From Pseudomonadota bacterium (GTDB taxonomy: Bacteria; Pseudomonadota; Alphaproteobacteria; Rhizobiales; Xanthobacteraceae): a DNA stretch of 6,189 bases. The stretch is from contig JAEXXW010000255.1 of NCBI GenBank assembly GCA_023405565.1, positions 1 to 6,189 on the forward strand, written 5' to 3'. Of this stretch, positions 1 to 5,639 are shown piece after piece. Made by a program: the position numbers and the translations under genes. The stretch's first letter is position 1; every line of letters starts with the position of its first letter. The notes under the pieces were generated by a model that did not search any database, was not told where the DNA came from, and worked only from the letters and a program-made list of their open reading frames with translations.

Positions 1-966
1 GGTCCAGGCAATGCGCAATGCACGCCTGTTCTGGCCCGCGCCGACATTGGTGCCGACCATGCTTGCAACCGGCGCGCCCAGACCAAAGACAAGTGGGACC
101 AAGAGGTATTCCAGACGGACGGCGGTACCATAACCGGCAACGGCCGCCGGGCCATAGAAGCCGACGAGCGCCGTTGCTGTTGCGATCGCAAGATTGGTCG
201 AGACGCTGACGATCGATGACAGCGCACCGATCCTGAGAATGCCACTCGCGAGCGACCAGCGAAACCTTTGCGGCCTGAGTGACGGTCGCAACACGCCGCG
301 GCCCGACCAGAGATAGTAAGCGAACACAGCACTACCGACGATGTAGAAAGCGGCCACTGCACCTGCACCACCGGCGATGCCGAAACCGGGCAGCGGCCCC
401 GCACCAAAGATCAATACAGGCGAAAGCGGAATCAGAATGGCCGCACCGATAGCCGTGACAGCAGCCGGCACAAACATGTTGCCAGTACCGCGGATCACCG
501 CTGCCAGCGAATTGTAGAGCCAAAGCGGAATGGCACCCGCGAACACCACATTCGAATAGATCAACGCCGCCGACAACGAACCGCCCTGGCCACCCATCGC
601 CGCATAAAGTCCTGGACCAATGGCGATGATCACGATCGTCGTAACGATGCCGAGCACAAGCGATATCCAGACCGATTGCCAGACCAGCGTATTCGCATCC
701 CCATCGCGACCGGAACCCAGCGCACGCGCAACCGCCGAAAGAATGCCGCCGCCCATCGCGCCGGCAGTGATCATGACGAACAGCATCTGCACCGGAAACA
801 CGATCGCAAGGCCCGCAAGGGCATCCGTCCCGAGCTTGGCGATAAAGTAGGTTTCGACCAAGCCGATCGCCGCCTGAATGACCATCACCACCAGATTGGG
901 CATGGCGAGCCACAGGATCGTTCGGCCGATCGGGGCTTCCAGCAGGGCACGGGTGCGCGGGTCCAT
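1..966 (-). CDS. MATE family efflux transporter, C-terminus beyond the left edge
   Basis: The frame is open from the start codon to the window edge (322 residues, no stop), so this is the N-terminal part of a protein that usually has about 450 residues and 12 membrane helices. MATE proteins sit in the inner membrane and export drugs or metabolites using a Na+ or H+ gradient. Hydrophobic segments lie near residues 15-40, 50-75, 95-120, 135-155, 165-190, 200-220, 245-270 and 285-305. Family-like stretches are VETYFIAKLGTDALAGLAIV (38-57), GGGILSAVARALGSGR (72-87) and NSLAAVIRGTGNM (152-164). The segment at 298-315 (APVASMVGTNVGAGQNRR) echoes 68-87, as expected from the two-fold internal repeat of this family. 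The start at 966 is preferred over the in-frame ATG at 978 because GGAGAG sits 4 bases before it. It is divergent from a MarR gene across a palindromic operator, which suggests substrate-induced derepression. The substrate cannot be predicted. Confidence 0.93.
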   Translation of the reverse strand, partial: MDPRTRALLEAPIGRTILWLAMPNLVVMVIQAAIGLVETYFIAKLGTDALAGLAIVFPVQMLFVMITAGAMGGGILSAVARALGSGRDGDANTLVWQSVWISLVLGIVTTIVIIAIGPGLYAAMGGQGGSLSAALIYSNVVFAGAIPLWLYNSLAAVIRGTGNMFVPAAVTAIGAAILIPLSPVLIFGAGPLPGFGIAGGAGAVAAFYIVGSAVFAYYLWSGRGVLRPSLRPQRFRWSLASGILRIGALSSIVSVSTNLAIATATALVGFYGPAAVAGYGTAVRLEYLLVPLVFGLGAPVASMVGTNVGAGQNRRALRIAWT

Positions 967-970
967 CGGG

Positions 971-976
971 CTCTCC
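971..976 (-). promoter_or_regulatory. Ribosome binding site deciding the MATE start
   Basis: On the minus strand GGAGAG lies 4 bases before the ATG at 966. The upstream in-frame ATG at 978 has no purine-rich stretch before it, and this site falls inside its first codons. This favours 966 as the true start. Confidence 0.6.
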
Positions 977-998
977 ATTGAACGGGCGACGATCCGCG

Positions 999-1004
999 TG
1001 TATA
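999..1004 (-). promoter_or_regulatory. Possible -10 element for the MATE gene
   Basis: TATACA reads on the minus strand inside the left arm of the operator. It would place a transcript start near 992, leaving about 26 bases of leader that includes the GGAGAG site. No good -35 hexamer lies 16-18 bases further upstream, so the call is tentative. Because it lies within the palindrome, a bound repressor would block it. Confidence 0.35.
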
Positions 1005-1012
1005 TGCACATA

Positions 1013-1031
1013 TTGACAATGTGCATATACA
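1013..1031 (+). promoter_or_regulatory. Possible marR promoter elements inside the operator
   Basis: A consensus -35 hexamer TTGACA lies in the operator spacer (1013-1018), and a -10-like TATACA lies in the right arm (1026-1031). They are only 7 bases apart and cannot serve the same promoter. With TTGACA, the -10 position would be near 1036-1041 (TTTGGA, poor). With TATACA, the -35 position is poor. Either choice puts the transcript start just before the marR start, giving a very short leader. Both lie under the palindrome, which is consistent with autorepression. Confidence 0.35.
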
Positions 1032-1050
1032 CGTGTTTGGAATGCGAGCC

Positions 1051-1512
1051 ATGCAGAACAAGACGGACAACGCGCCGGCGCTTGAACCAACCGCCTGTAA
1101 CTGCCTTGCGGTCCGCCAGGCCGCACGGCGCGTCAGCCAGTTTTATGACGCACATCTGGCACCGCTCGGGCTCAAGACGTCGCAATATTCGATATTGGCC
1201 AAGCTCGCGCGGCTTGGACCGATGTCGATCAACGAGATCGCCGAGGCGATGGCGATGGACCGCACAACCACCAGCCGTGCCGTCCGCCCCCTCGAGCGCG
1301 ATGGCCTCGTGAAGATGGAAGCCGCCGAAGACGGACGAAAGCGCGTGATCAATCTCACCGCGGCCGGCCGCGACCGTACGAAAGAGGCTCTTGCCGCATG
1401 GCGAAAAGCGCAGAAGGAATTTGAGCTCGCGGTCGGCCCACCGGCAGCACAAAAGCTCCGCATGGCTTTGCGCGACGTGGTGAAAGTCATCCCGGAAACA
1501 GGCGCGGACTAG
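1051..1512 (+). CDS. MarR family transcriptional regulator
   Basis: A 153-residue protein, the normal size for MarR winged-helix dimers, which usually repress a neighbouring efflux or detoxification gene until a small ligand or oxidant releases them. The N-terminal dimerisation helix spans about 16-35 and a second helix about 42-55. The winged helix spans 56-105, with the recognition helix around 69-82 (MDRTTTSRAVRPLE) and the wing at 91-101, where the DGRKR basic turn is typical. The C-terminal dimerisation helices cover 106-150. Cys16 and Cys18 form a CNC motif just before the first helix and could be redox sensitive, which is an inference. The start at 1051 is chosen because GGA lies 9 bases upstream. 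An ATG at 1042 and a GTG at 1021 are in frame, but the GTG lies inside the operator. It is divergent from the MATE gene and probably represses both genes. Confidence 0.93.
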   Translation: MQNKTDNAPALEPTACNCLAVRQAARRVSQFYDAHLAPLGLKTSQYSILAKLARLGPMSINEIAEAMAMDRTTTSRAVRPLERDGLVKMEAAEDGRKRVINLTAAGRDRTKEALAAWRKAQKEFELAVGPPAAQKLRMALRDVVKVIPETGAD

Positions 1513-1523
1513 GGTCCATTTTT
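1506..1523 (+). terminator. Weak candidate terminator after marR
   Basis: A GGAC/GTCC stem with a 4-base loop overlaps the marR stop codon and is followed by ATTTTT. Four base pairs make a poor terminator, so this is only a possibility. No better intrinsic terminator is visible between marR and the next gene. Confidence 0.2.
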
Positions 1524-1553
1524 CCGGCTCCCCTTTATGGGCTCAGGCATGTA

Positions 1554-1588
1554 GGATTGGCGCATCGTATGCGCCTGCGCGCCAATCC
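1554..1588 (+). promoter_or_regulatory. Nested inverted repeat in the leader of the M24 gene
   Basis: Outer arms of 10 bases (GGATTGGCGC at 1554-1563 and its exact complement at 1579-1588) enclose a 15-base loop. An overlapping inner hairpin, GCGCAT at 1560-1565 and ATGCGC at 1569-1574 around CGT, shares bases 1560-1563 with the outer left arm. The two structures cannot form together. It ends 20 bases before the start codon and 11 bases before the GAGGA ribosome site. It could be a protein operator or an RNA switch. Its role is unknown. Confidence 0.55.
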
Positions 1589-1608
1589 AAATAAGACTTG
1601 AGGAACCC

Positions 1609-2904
1609 ATGGACCAGACTGTCCGCACGATCAGCGCCGAAGACATCAACCCGCGGCATAATTGGGGGCGTGCGCTGCCTTCGCTCGGGATCATGGGGGT
1701 GGATTTCGAGGAGCGGGTGGATTACCGCCGCCTGCATAATTACCGGCTGTCGCGTGCACGCATGGCGCTGGAGAATTCTGAACTCGGCGCGCTGCTGGTC
1801 TTCGACGTCAACAACATCCGTTACATCACGTCGACCAAGATCGGCGAGTGGGAGCGTGACAAGCTCTCGCGCTGGGCCTTGCTGACACGCGGCAGCGCCG
1901 ATCCGATCCTCTGGGATTTTGGCTCGGCCGCTGTGCATCACAAGCTCTACTCACCATGGCTTAAGCCGGAGAATTGCAAGGCTGGTCTCGTCGGCTTGCG
2001 CGGCACGGTGCACCCGGATTTCGGCCTGATGAAGCGTCATGCTGAGGAGATCGCAGCCTTGTTGCGCGAAGCAGGCGTTGCCGACATGCCGCTCGGCGTC
2101 GATATCATCGAACCGCCGATGATGTTCGAACTCGAAAAGGCCGGGCTGAAAGTGCAGGATGGCCAGCAAGTGATGTTGGAAGCACGCGAGATCAAATCGA
2201 TCGATGAGATCGCGCTACTCAACCGCGCGGCCGCGATGGTGGATGGCGCCTATGACCTGATCAACGAAAAGCTGCGGCCCGGCGTGCGCGAGAATGACAT
2301 CGTCGCCGAAGTGAACAAGTTTCTCTATACGCATGGTTCTGACGATGTCGAAGCCGTGAATGCGATTTCCGGCGAGCGTTGCAATCCGCATCCGCATAAT
2401 TTCACAGACCGCCTGATCCGCCCCGGCGATCAGGCCTTCTTCGATATCCTGCAAAGCTTCATGGGCTATCGCACCTGCTATTACCGCACCTTCAATGTGG
2501 TGCGCGCAACCGACTCACAGCGCGACGCCTATAAGAAGGCACGCGAATGGCTCGATAATGCAATGGCGCGGATCAAGCCCGGCGCCTCGACCGCGCACAT
2601 CGCCGAAGCCTTCCCGACGGCCGACGAATTCGGTTTCCCCGACGAGATGAGTGCATTCGGGCTTCAATTCGCGCACGGCCTTGGCCTTGCCCTGCACGAG
2701 CGGCCGATCATTTCGCGGGTGGTCTCGATGGATCATCCCACCGAGATCAAGGAGGGCATGGTGTTCGCCATCGAGACCTATTGCCCGGCGACCGACGGTT
2801 ATTCCGGCGCGCGTATCGAAGAAGAAGTCGTCGTCACCGACAAGGGCTGCAAGGTGATCTCGCTGTTCCCGGCGGAGGATCTGCCGATCAGCGCGAAATA
2901 TTGA
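1609..2904 (+). CDS. M24 (aminopeptidase P/creatinase-like) family protein with altered metal site
   Basis: A 431-residue protein with a creatinase-N-like domain (about 35-185) and a pita-bread M24 domain (about 200-425). The family includes Xaa-Pro peptidases, prolidase, creatinase and the DMSP lyase DddP. The five metal-ligand positions read Asp279, Cys290, His356, Glu389 and Glu404. Spacing is canonical (Asp279 + 11 gives 290, normally Asp), so the second aspartate is replaced by cysteine in FMGYRTCYYRTF (284-295). Supporting motifs are AHGLGLALHERP (355-366), EGMVFAIET (382-390) and ARIEEEVVVTDKG (401-413). No signal peptide is visible, so it is probably cytoplasmic. GAGGA at 1600-1604 lies 4 bases before the ATG. 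It follows marR by 96 bases on the same strand, with a palindrome in between, so it may have its own promoter. The substrate is unknown. Peptidase, C-N hydrolase or lyase activity are all possible. Confidence 0.88.
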   Translation: MDQTVRTISAEDINPRHNWGRALPSLGIMGVDFEERVDYRRLHNYRLSRARMALENSELGALLVFDVNNIRYITSTKIGEWERDKLSRWALLTRGSADPILWDFGSAAVHHKLYSPWLKPENCKAGLVGLRGTVHPDFGLMKRHAEEIAALLREAGVADMPLGVDIIEPPMMFELEKAGLKVQDGQQVMLEAREIKSIDEIALLNRAAAMVDGAYDLINEKLRPGVRENDIVAEVNKFLYTHGSDDVEAVNAISGERCNPHPHNFTDRLIRPGDQAFFDILQSFMGYRTCYYRTFNVVRATDSQRDAYKKAREWLDNAMARIKPGASTAHIAEAFPTADEFGFPDEMSAFGLQFAHGLGLALHERPIISRVVSMDHPTEIKEGMVFAIETYCPATDGYSGARIEEEVVVTDKGCKVISLFPAEDLPISAKY

Positions 2905-2914
2905 TCCGCAGAAC

Positions 2915-2927
2915 TGTGCTCAGCACA
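2915..2927. repeat. 13-bp palindrome between convergent genes
   Basis: TGTGCT-C-AGCACA is a perfect palindrome with 6-base arms, lying between the stop of the M24 gene (2904) and the stop of the large regulator (2929). It could form a 5-bp hairpin with a 3-base loop in RNA. It may add to the terminator next to it, or it may be coincidental. Confidence 0.35.
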
Positions 2928-2928
2928 T

Positions 2929-4962
2929 TCAGCCTGTTCCGAGACGCTTTGCGGCGTTTCGGAACAGGGCTGCCCCTTCTTCGCCGAATTGCATCGCGGT
3001 CAAGAAGTTCTTCACGCTATAATGCGGGATCGTCTTGTGAATCCTGGCCATATAGGCTCGGCCTTCCTCGATCCTGCCGGCCAGCGTCAAGGAGTATGCC
3101 GCAATCGCAAGAATATGGGCATGCGCATTCGGCCGTGCCGCGGCCCTCACGCCCCATTCGGCGGCTTCGTCGAACCGCTTGAGTCGGACTAAAGCCATGG
3201 CACGCGCACCGAGCATCCCGAACAGCAGCGGATCGAACGGACTTAAGTGGCGCGAGTGATCCGAAGCCCGGATCGCAGCCTCGGCGTCCCCGGCCTGCGA
3301 GTGAATGAACGATAGCGTGTAGTGACCGAGCGCGAAATTCGGGCTGAGATCGATAGCCTGCATCAGTTCGTCGATCGACTGATCGTGCTGCCCGCGCAGC
3401 CAAAGCGCGCGTCCCATCGCCCAATGCGCCGCCGGATCGCGATCGTCCGCCATCAGACTTTGTCCGGCCATGTCGAAGGCACGATCGATTTCATGGGCAC
3501 GCTTCGCCCAGCCCTGGAATGCATTCTGGAAATGCGTGAAGGACAGTCCGGCATAAGCGCGTGCAAAGGTCGGATCGAGGCGTATTGCGGTCTCGAAGAA
3601 ATGCTGGGCGCGCTCGTTATCGACTCTGCTGAACCGGTACATGTGCCAGAGCCCACGGTGATGTGCCTCCCAAGCATCCAGCGAGTTCGGCGGACGCAGG
3701 ATCGCGCGATTGCGTTCGATGGTCTCGATCTCGCTGGCGATCGAGGCCACGATCCGATTGCCGATCTCATCCAGCACCTCAAACGCGTCACCACGTTTCT
3801 GATTGAAGGCTTCGGCCCATACAACGCGAGCAGAGCGCGTCTCCACAAGGTCAGTGGTCACGGCGATGCGATCCCCCGTGAGAAGAACCGAACCGCTGAC
3901 GATATAATCGACATTCAGCATGCGTCCGGCCTCTTCAGGACTCACACGCCGCTCATGCAAGGCGAACACCGTGCCTTGTGCAATCACAAACAGGTTGCGC
4001 AATTTGGCCAGACGAGTGATCACGTCATAGGCAAGTCCATCCGCCGCACCACCACCGACAGCGATCACAACACTTCTGTCGACAAAAGGCATCACCGCGA
4101 TTGATGCCCTCCGCGCTCCGGCAGGGATCATGCTGTCCTTGCCGCTATCGGTATCGACAATTGCGACATCAGCTGAGATGGATAGCTTTGGTTCGCGGGA
4201 CGCGGCCTCTGCTTGCGACCGCACGGCCTGCCAGAGCGCACGAATGGGCGCAACGTCGAGTCCCTCAGCCTCAAACAACTGCCCGGTGGCTGCGAGATGC
4301 TCCTCGCCGTCCCGCAACCGGCCGCGCCGGGCCAGCAACGTCAACAGACTTTCGTGCGCACGCTGATCGAACGGAGCGAGTTCGAGCCAACGGTCGATAT
4401 ATCCGAAGGCCTCATCATCAGGTGAGCCTCTCACGAGTCGTTCCAGCAGCGCCGTGTGGCAGGCACGGAAACGGCGGCGCTGCGCCACCAGCCAGGTGTT
4501 GAATTCAGGACTGCGATCCAGCTCGACATCGTCGAGGAAGTCACCTTTGAAAAGCGCGAGCAACGTCCGGAGCCCGTCTGGGGAGAGCGTTTCAAGTCCG
4601 TTTTGAATCGCCTTTGCGATTTCCGCCGTATCGACATGGCAATCCGACACGTCGATCCGCACCGTATCGCCACTGGTTGCGACCCTCTGCCGCCCGGGCT
4701 CGTCAATAACGCTGCGGATCTTGCTGAGACACCAGCGAAGCTCTCCTCTTGGATCGTTCGGGACATCCCACAGCAATTCGCACAAGTGGCTCCGCGTCAC
4801 AGCGTGCGGCGCAAGCACGAGATACGCAAACAAGGCGCGCATCTTTCGCGATGCGGGGAGCTTACGGACAGCCGTCTCGCGGCCGATCGTCAGCGGCCCG
4901 AGCATCCGGATGGCGAGCGCTTGAGAGCCGGAAGCGCCCGGATCGTCAAATTCCACGGACAT
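2929..4962 (-). CDS. SARP-like wHTH/BTAD regulator with TolB/FlgO-like domain and TPR repeats
   Basis: A 677-residue cytoplasmic regulator with no membrane segment. Residues 15-107 form an OmpR/SARP-type winged helix (LAIRMLGPLTIG at 16-27, then ALFAYLVLAPHAVTRSHLCELLW to about 65, WCLSKIRSVI at 77-86). Residues 108-250 resemble the BTAD helical region (FKGDFLDD at 138-145, AHESLLTLLARRGR at 202-215). After a linker, 286-415 resembles the TolB/FlgO-like domain found with adenylate cyclases and CadC-type regulators (ASIAVMPF, ADGLAYDVITRLAKL, LNVDYIVSGSV). Residues 428-660 hold TPR-like repeats (AQHFFETAIRLDPTFARAYA, QSIDELMQAIDLSPNFALGH, RFDEAAEWGVRAA). The ATG at 4962 is chosen over an in-frame GTG at 4992, which lacks a ribosome site; AGGT lies about 9 bases before the ATG, so confidence in the start is moderate. 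It is divergent from the DUF3455 and methyltransferase genes, which it may control. The signal is unknown. Confidence 0.9.
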   Translation of the reverse strand: MSVEFDDPGASGSQALAIRMLGPLTIGRETAVRKLPASRKMRALFAYLVLAPHAVTRSHLCELLWDVPNDPRGELRWCLSKIRSVIDEPGRQRVATSGDTVRIDVSDCHVDTAEIAKAIQNGLETLSPDGLRTLLALFKGDFLDDVELDRSPEFNTWLVAQRRRFRACHTALLERLVRGSPDDEAFGYIDRWLELAPFDQRAHESLLTLLARRGRLRDGEEHLAATGQLFEAEGLDVAPIRALWQAVRSQAEAASREPKLSISADVAIVDTDSGKDSMIPAGARRASIAVMPFVDRSVVIAVGGGAADGLAYDVITRLAKLRNLFVIAQGTVFALHERRVSPEEAGRMLNVDYIVSGSVLLTGDRIAVTTDLVETRSARVVWAEAFNQKRGDAFEVLDEIGNRIVASIASEIETIERNRAILRPPNSLDAWEAHHRGLWHMYRFSRVDNERAQHFFETAIRLDPTFARAYAGLSFTHFQNAFQGWAKRAHEIDRAFDMAGQSLMADDRDPAAHWAMGRALWLRGQHDQSIDELMQAIDLSPNFALGHYTLSFIHSQAGDAEAAIRASDHSRHLSPFDPLLFGMLGARAMALVRLKRFDEAAEWGVRAAARPNAHAHILAIAAYSLTLAGRIEEGRAYMARIHKTIPHYSVKNFLTAMQFGEEGAALFRNAAKRLGTG
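2933..2968. terminator. Probable bidirectional hairpin at the convergent gene junction
   Basis: The arms CCTGTTCCGAGACGC (2933-2947) and GCGTTTCGGAACAGG (2954-2968) form a 15-bp stem with a 6-base loop. The only imperfection is one G-T pair (2943/2958). It starts 29 bases after the M24 stop and lies inside the last codons of the regulator, just before its stop. No clear T run follows on either strand, so termination without a U-tract, or protection of 3' ends, is more likely than a classic intrinsic terminator. The structure is seen directly; the role is inferred. Confidence 0.55.
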
Positions 4963-5088
4963 TTCCACGCTACCTACCACGCCGGCCTCCACAGGGACCG
5001 GCTACACGCCACTCATCGATGGCTCGCAAGAGCCGAGGCGCAAGTCACCGCCAGCACAGCAACGACGATCGCCGAACAGGAGGCAATC
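4963..5088. promoter_or_regulatory. Divergent intergenic region between regulator and DUF3455 gene
   Basis: This 126-base stretch must hold the promoters of both divergent genes. No consensus -35/-10 pair is evident. One small hairpin, GGCTC-GCAA-GAGCC (5021-5034), has a GNRA-type loop. AGGAGG at 5078-5083 is the ribosome site of the rightward gene. If the large regulator controls its neighbours, its binding site should lie here, but I cannot point to a clear direct repeat of the kind SARP proteins bind. Confidence 0.5.
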
Positions 5089-5595
5089 ATGCAAACACGC
5101 TTCATTCTAGCATGTCTTTTACTGTCGCCACTCCCCGCAGCAACGGCCGAGCTGCCGGACACCATCGCTACACCGGGCGAAAAGCTTGTCGCCGTTGTCC
5201 AGGCCGTCGGATCACAAATCTATGAATGCCGGGCCGATCCGGCCGCCGGCACACTCGCCTGGTAGTTCCGTGAACCAATCGCGACATTGTTCATTGCCGG
5301 CAAGACGGTCGGCCGCCACTATACCGGACCCCATTGGGAATTGATCGACGGCAGCGGCGTCACCGGCAAGGTTGCGACGCGCGCCCCCGGAGCCGATCCG
5401 TCCGACATTCCGCTGCTCAAGCTTGATGCGTCGGCACATCGCGGTGCTGGCCGGCTTTCGGATGTCACCACCATCCAGCGCATCAATACGAAGGGCGGCA
5501 ACGCCACCGGCACCTGCAGCGAGGCCGGCGCTTTCCTCAACGTGCCGTACACCGCCGATTACGCCTTTTTCAGCAAGTCGGACGCCCGCCGGTGA
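5089..5595 (+). pseudogene. DUF3455-type secreted protein interrupted by an in-frame amber codon
   Basis: One frame spans 168 amino-acid positions plus the final stop. TAG at codon 59 (5263-5265) splits it, leaving a 58-residue N-terminal piece and a 109-codon remainder. Both sides fit one DUF3455-like protein: IYECRADPAAGTLAW, then stop, then FREPIATLF, and later GKTVGRHYTGPHWELIDGS. A Gln codon (CAG) one transition away would restore the family-like LAWQF, which is from memory of the family. The start has an excellent AGGAGG 5 bases upstream. Residues 1-20 form a clear signal peptide (basic Arg4, hydrophobic core, ATA cleavage site before Glu21), so the product is exported. Its function is unknown. 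No frameshift or other stop is present, so the mutation looks recent, or it may be a sequencing error. The C-terminal piece has no good start for separate translation. The gene is probably cotranscribed with the methyltransferase. Confidence 0.82.
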
Positions 5596-5639
5596 TCCGC
5601 GCGGGGACCATCTCAAACAATCAGCAAAGGGAGAAGACG

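Larger units (their letters stand above)
997..1033. promoter_or_regulatory. 37-bp palindromic operator in the MATE/marR divergent promoter
   Basis: Perfect inverted arms of 15 bases (997-1011, CGTGTATATGCACAT; 1019-1033, its exact reverse complement) flank a 7-base spacer. Each arm also holds a 12-bp quasi-palindrome, GTGTATATGCAC at 998-1009 and GTGCATATACAC at 1021-1032. Their centres are 23 bp apart, about two helical turns, which would suit two regulator dimers on one face of the DNA. MarR proteins typically bind such palindromes between divergent genes, so the adjacent MarR protein is the obvious candidate. Binding is inferred; the symmetry is directly visible. Confidence 0.85.

Noticed and set aside
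332..1126. 264-residue open frame on the minus strand
   Set aside because: It overlaps the MATE gene in another frame. Its product is rich in Cys, His, Arg and Gly with no helix pattern, whereas the true MATE frame gives clear membrane helices. It also crosses the operator and the marR start.
1543..1941. 132-residue minus-strand frame over the start of the M24 gene
   Set aside because: It is a shadow of the M24 coding frame, with no start signal and no recognisable motif.
1609..2904. Calling the M24 protein a DMSP lyase (DddP)
   Set aside because: The fold is shared, but the DddP metal-site signature is different and the second Asp is Cys here. The sequence does not support that specific name.
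3322..4104. 260-residue open frame on the plus strand
   Set aside because: It lies wholly antisense to the large regulator, whose domains are recognisable. It has no ribosome site or family-like motif, and long antisense frames are common in GC-rich DNA.
4456..5265. 269-residue plus-strand frame ending at the amber codon
   Set aside because: Its first 211 codons are antisense to the regulator and the intergenic region. Only the part from 5089 is real, supported by AGGAGG and a signal peptide at that point.
5263..5265. Amber codon as a programmed recoding site (pyrrolysine or readthrough)
   Set aside because: Nothing in the window supports pyrrolysine machinery or a readthrough signal, and the expected residue is an ordinary Gln. 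A nonsense mutation or a base error is simpler.
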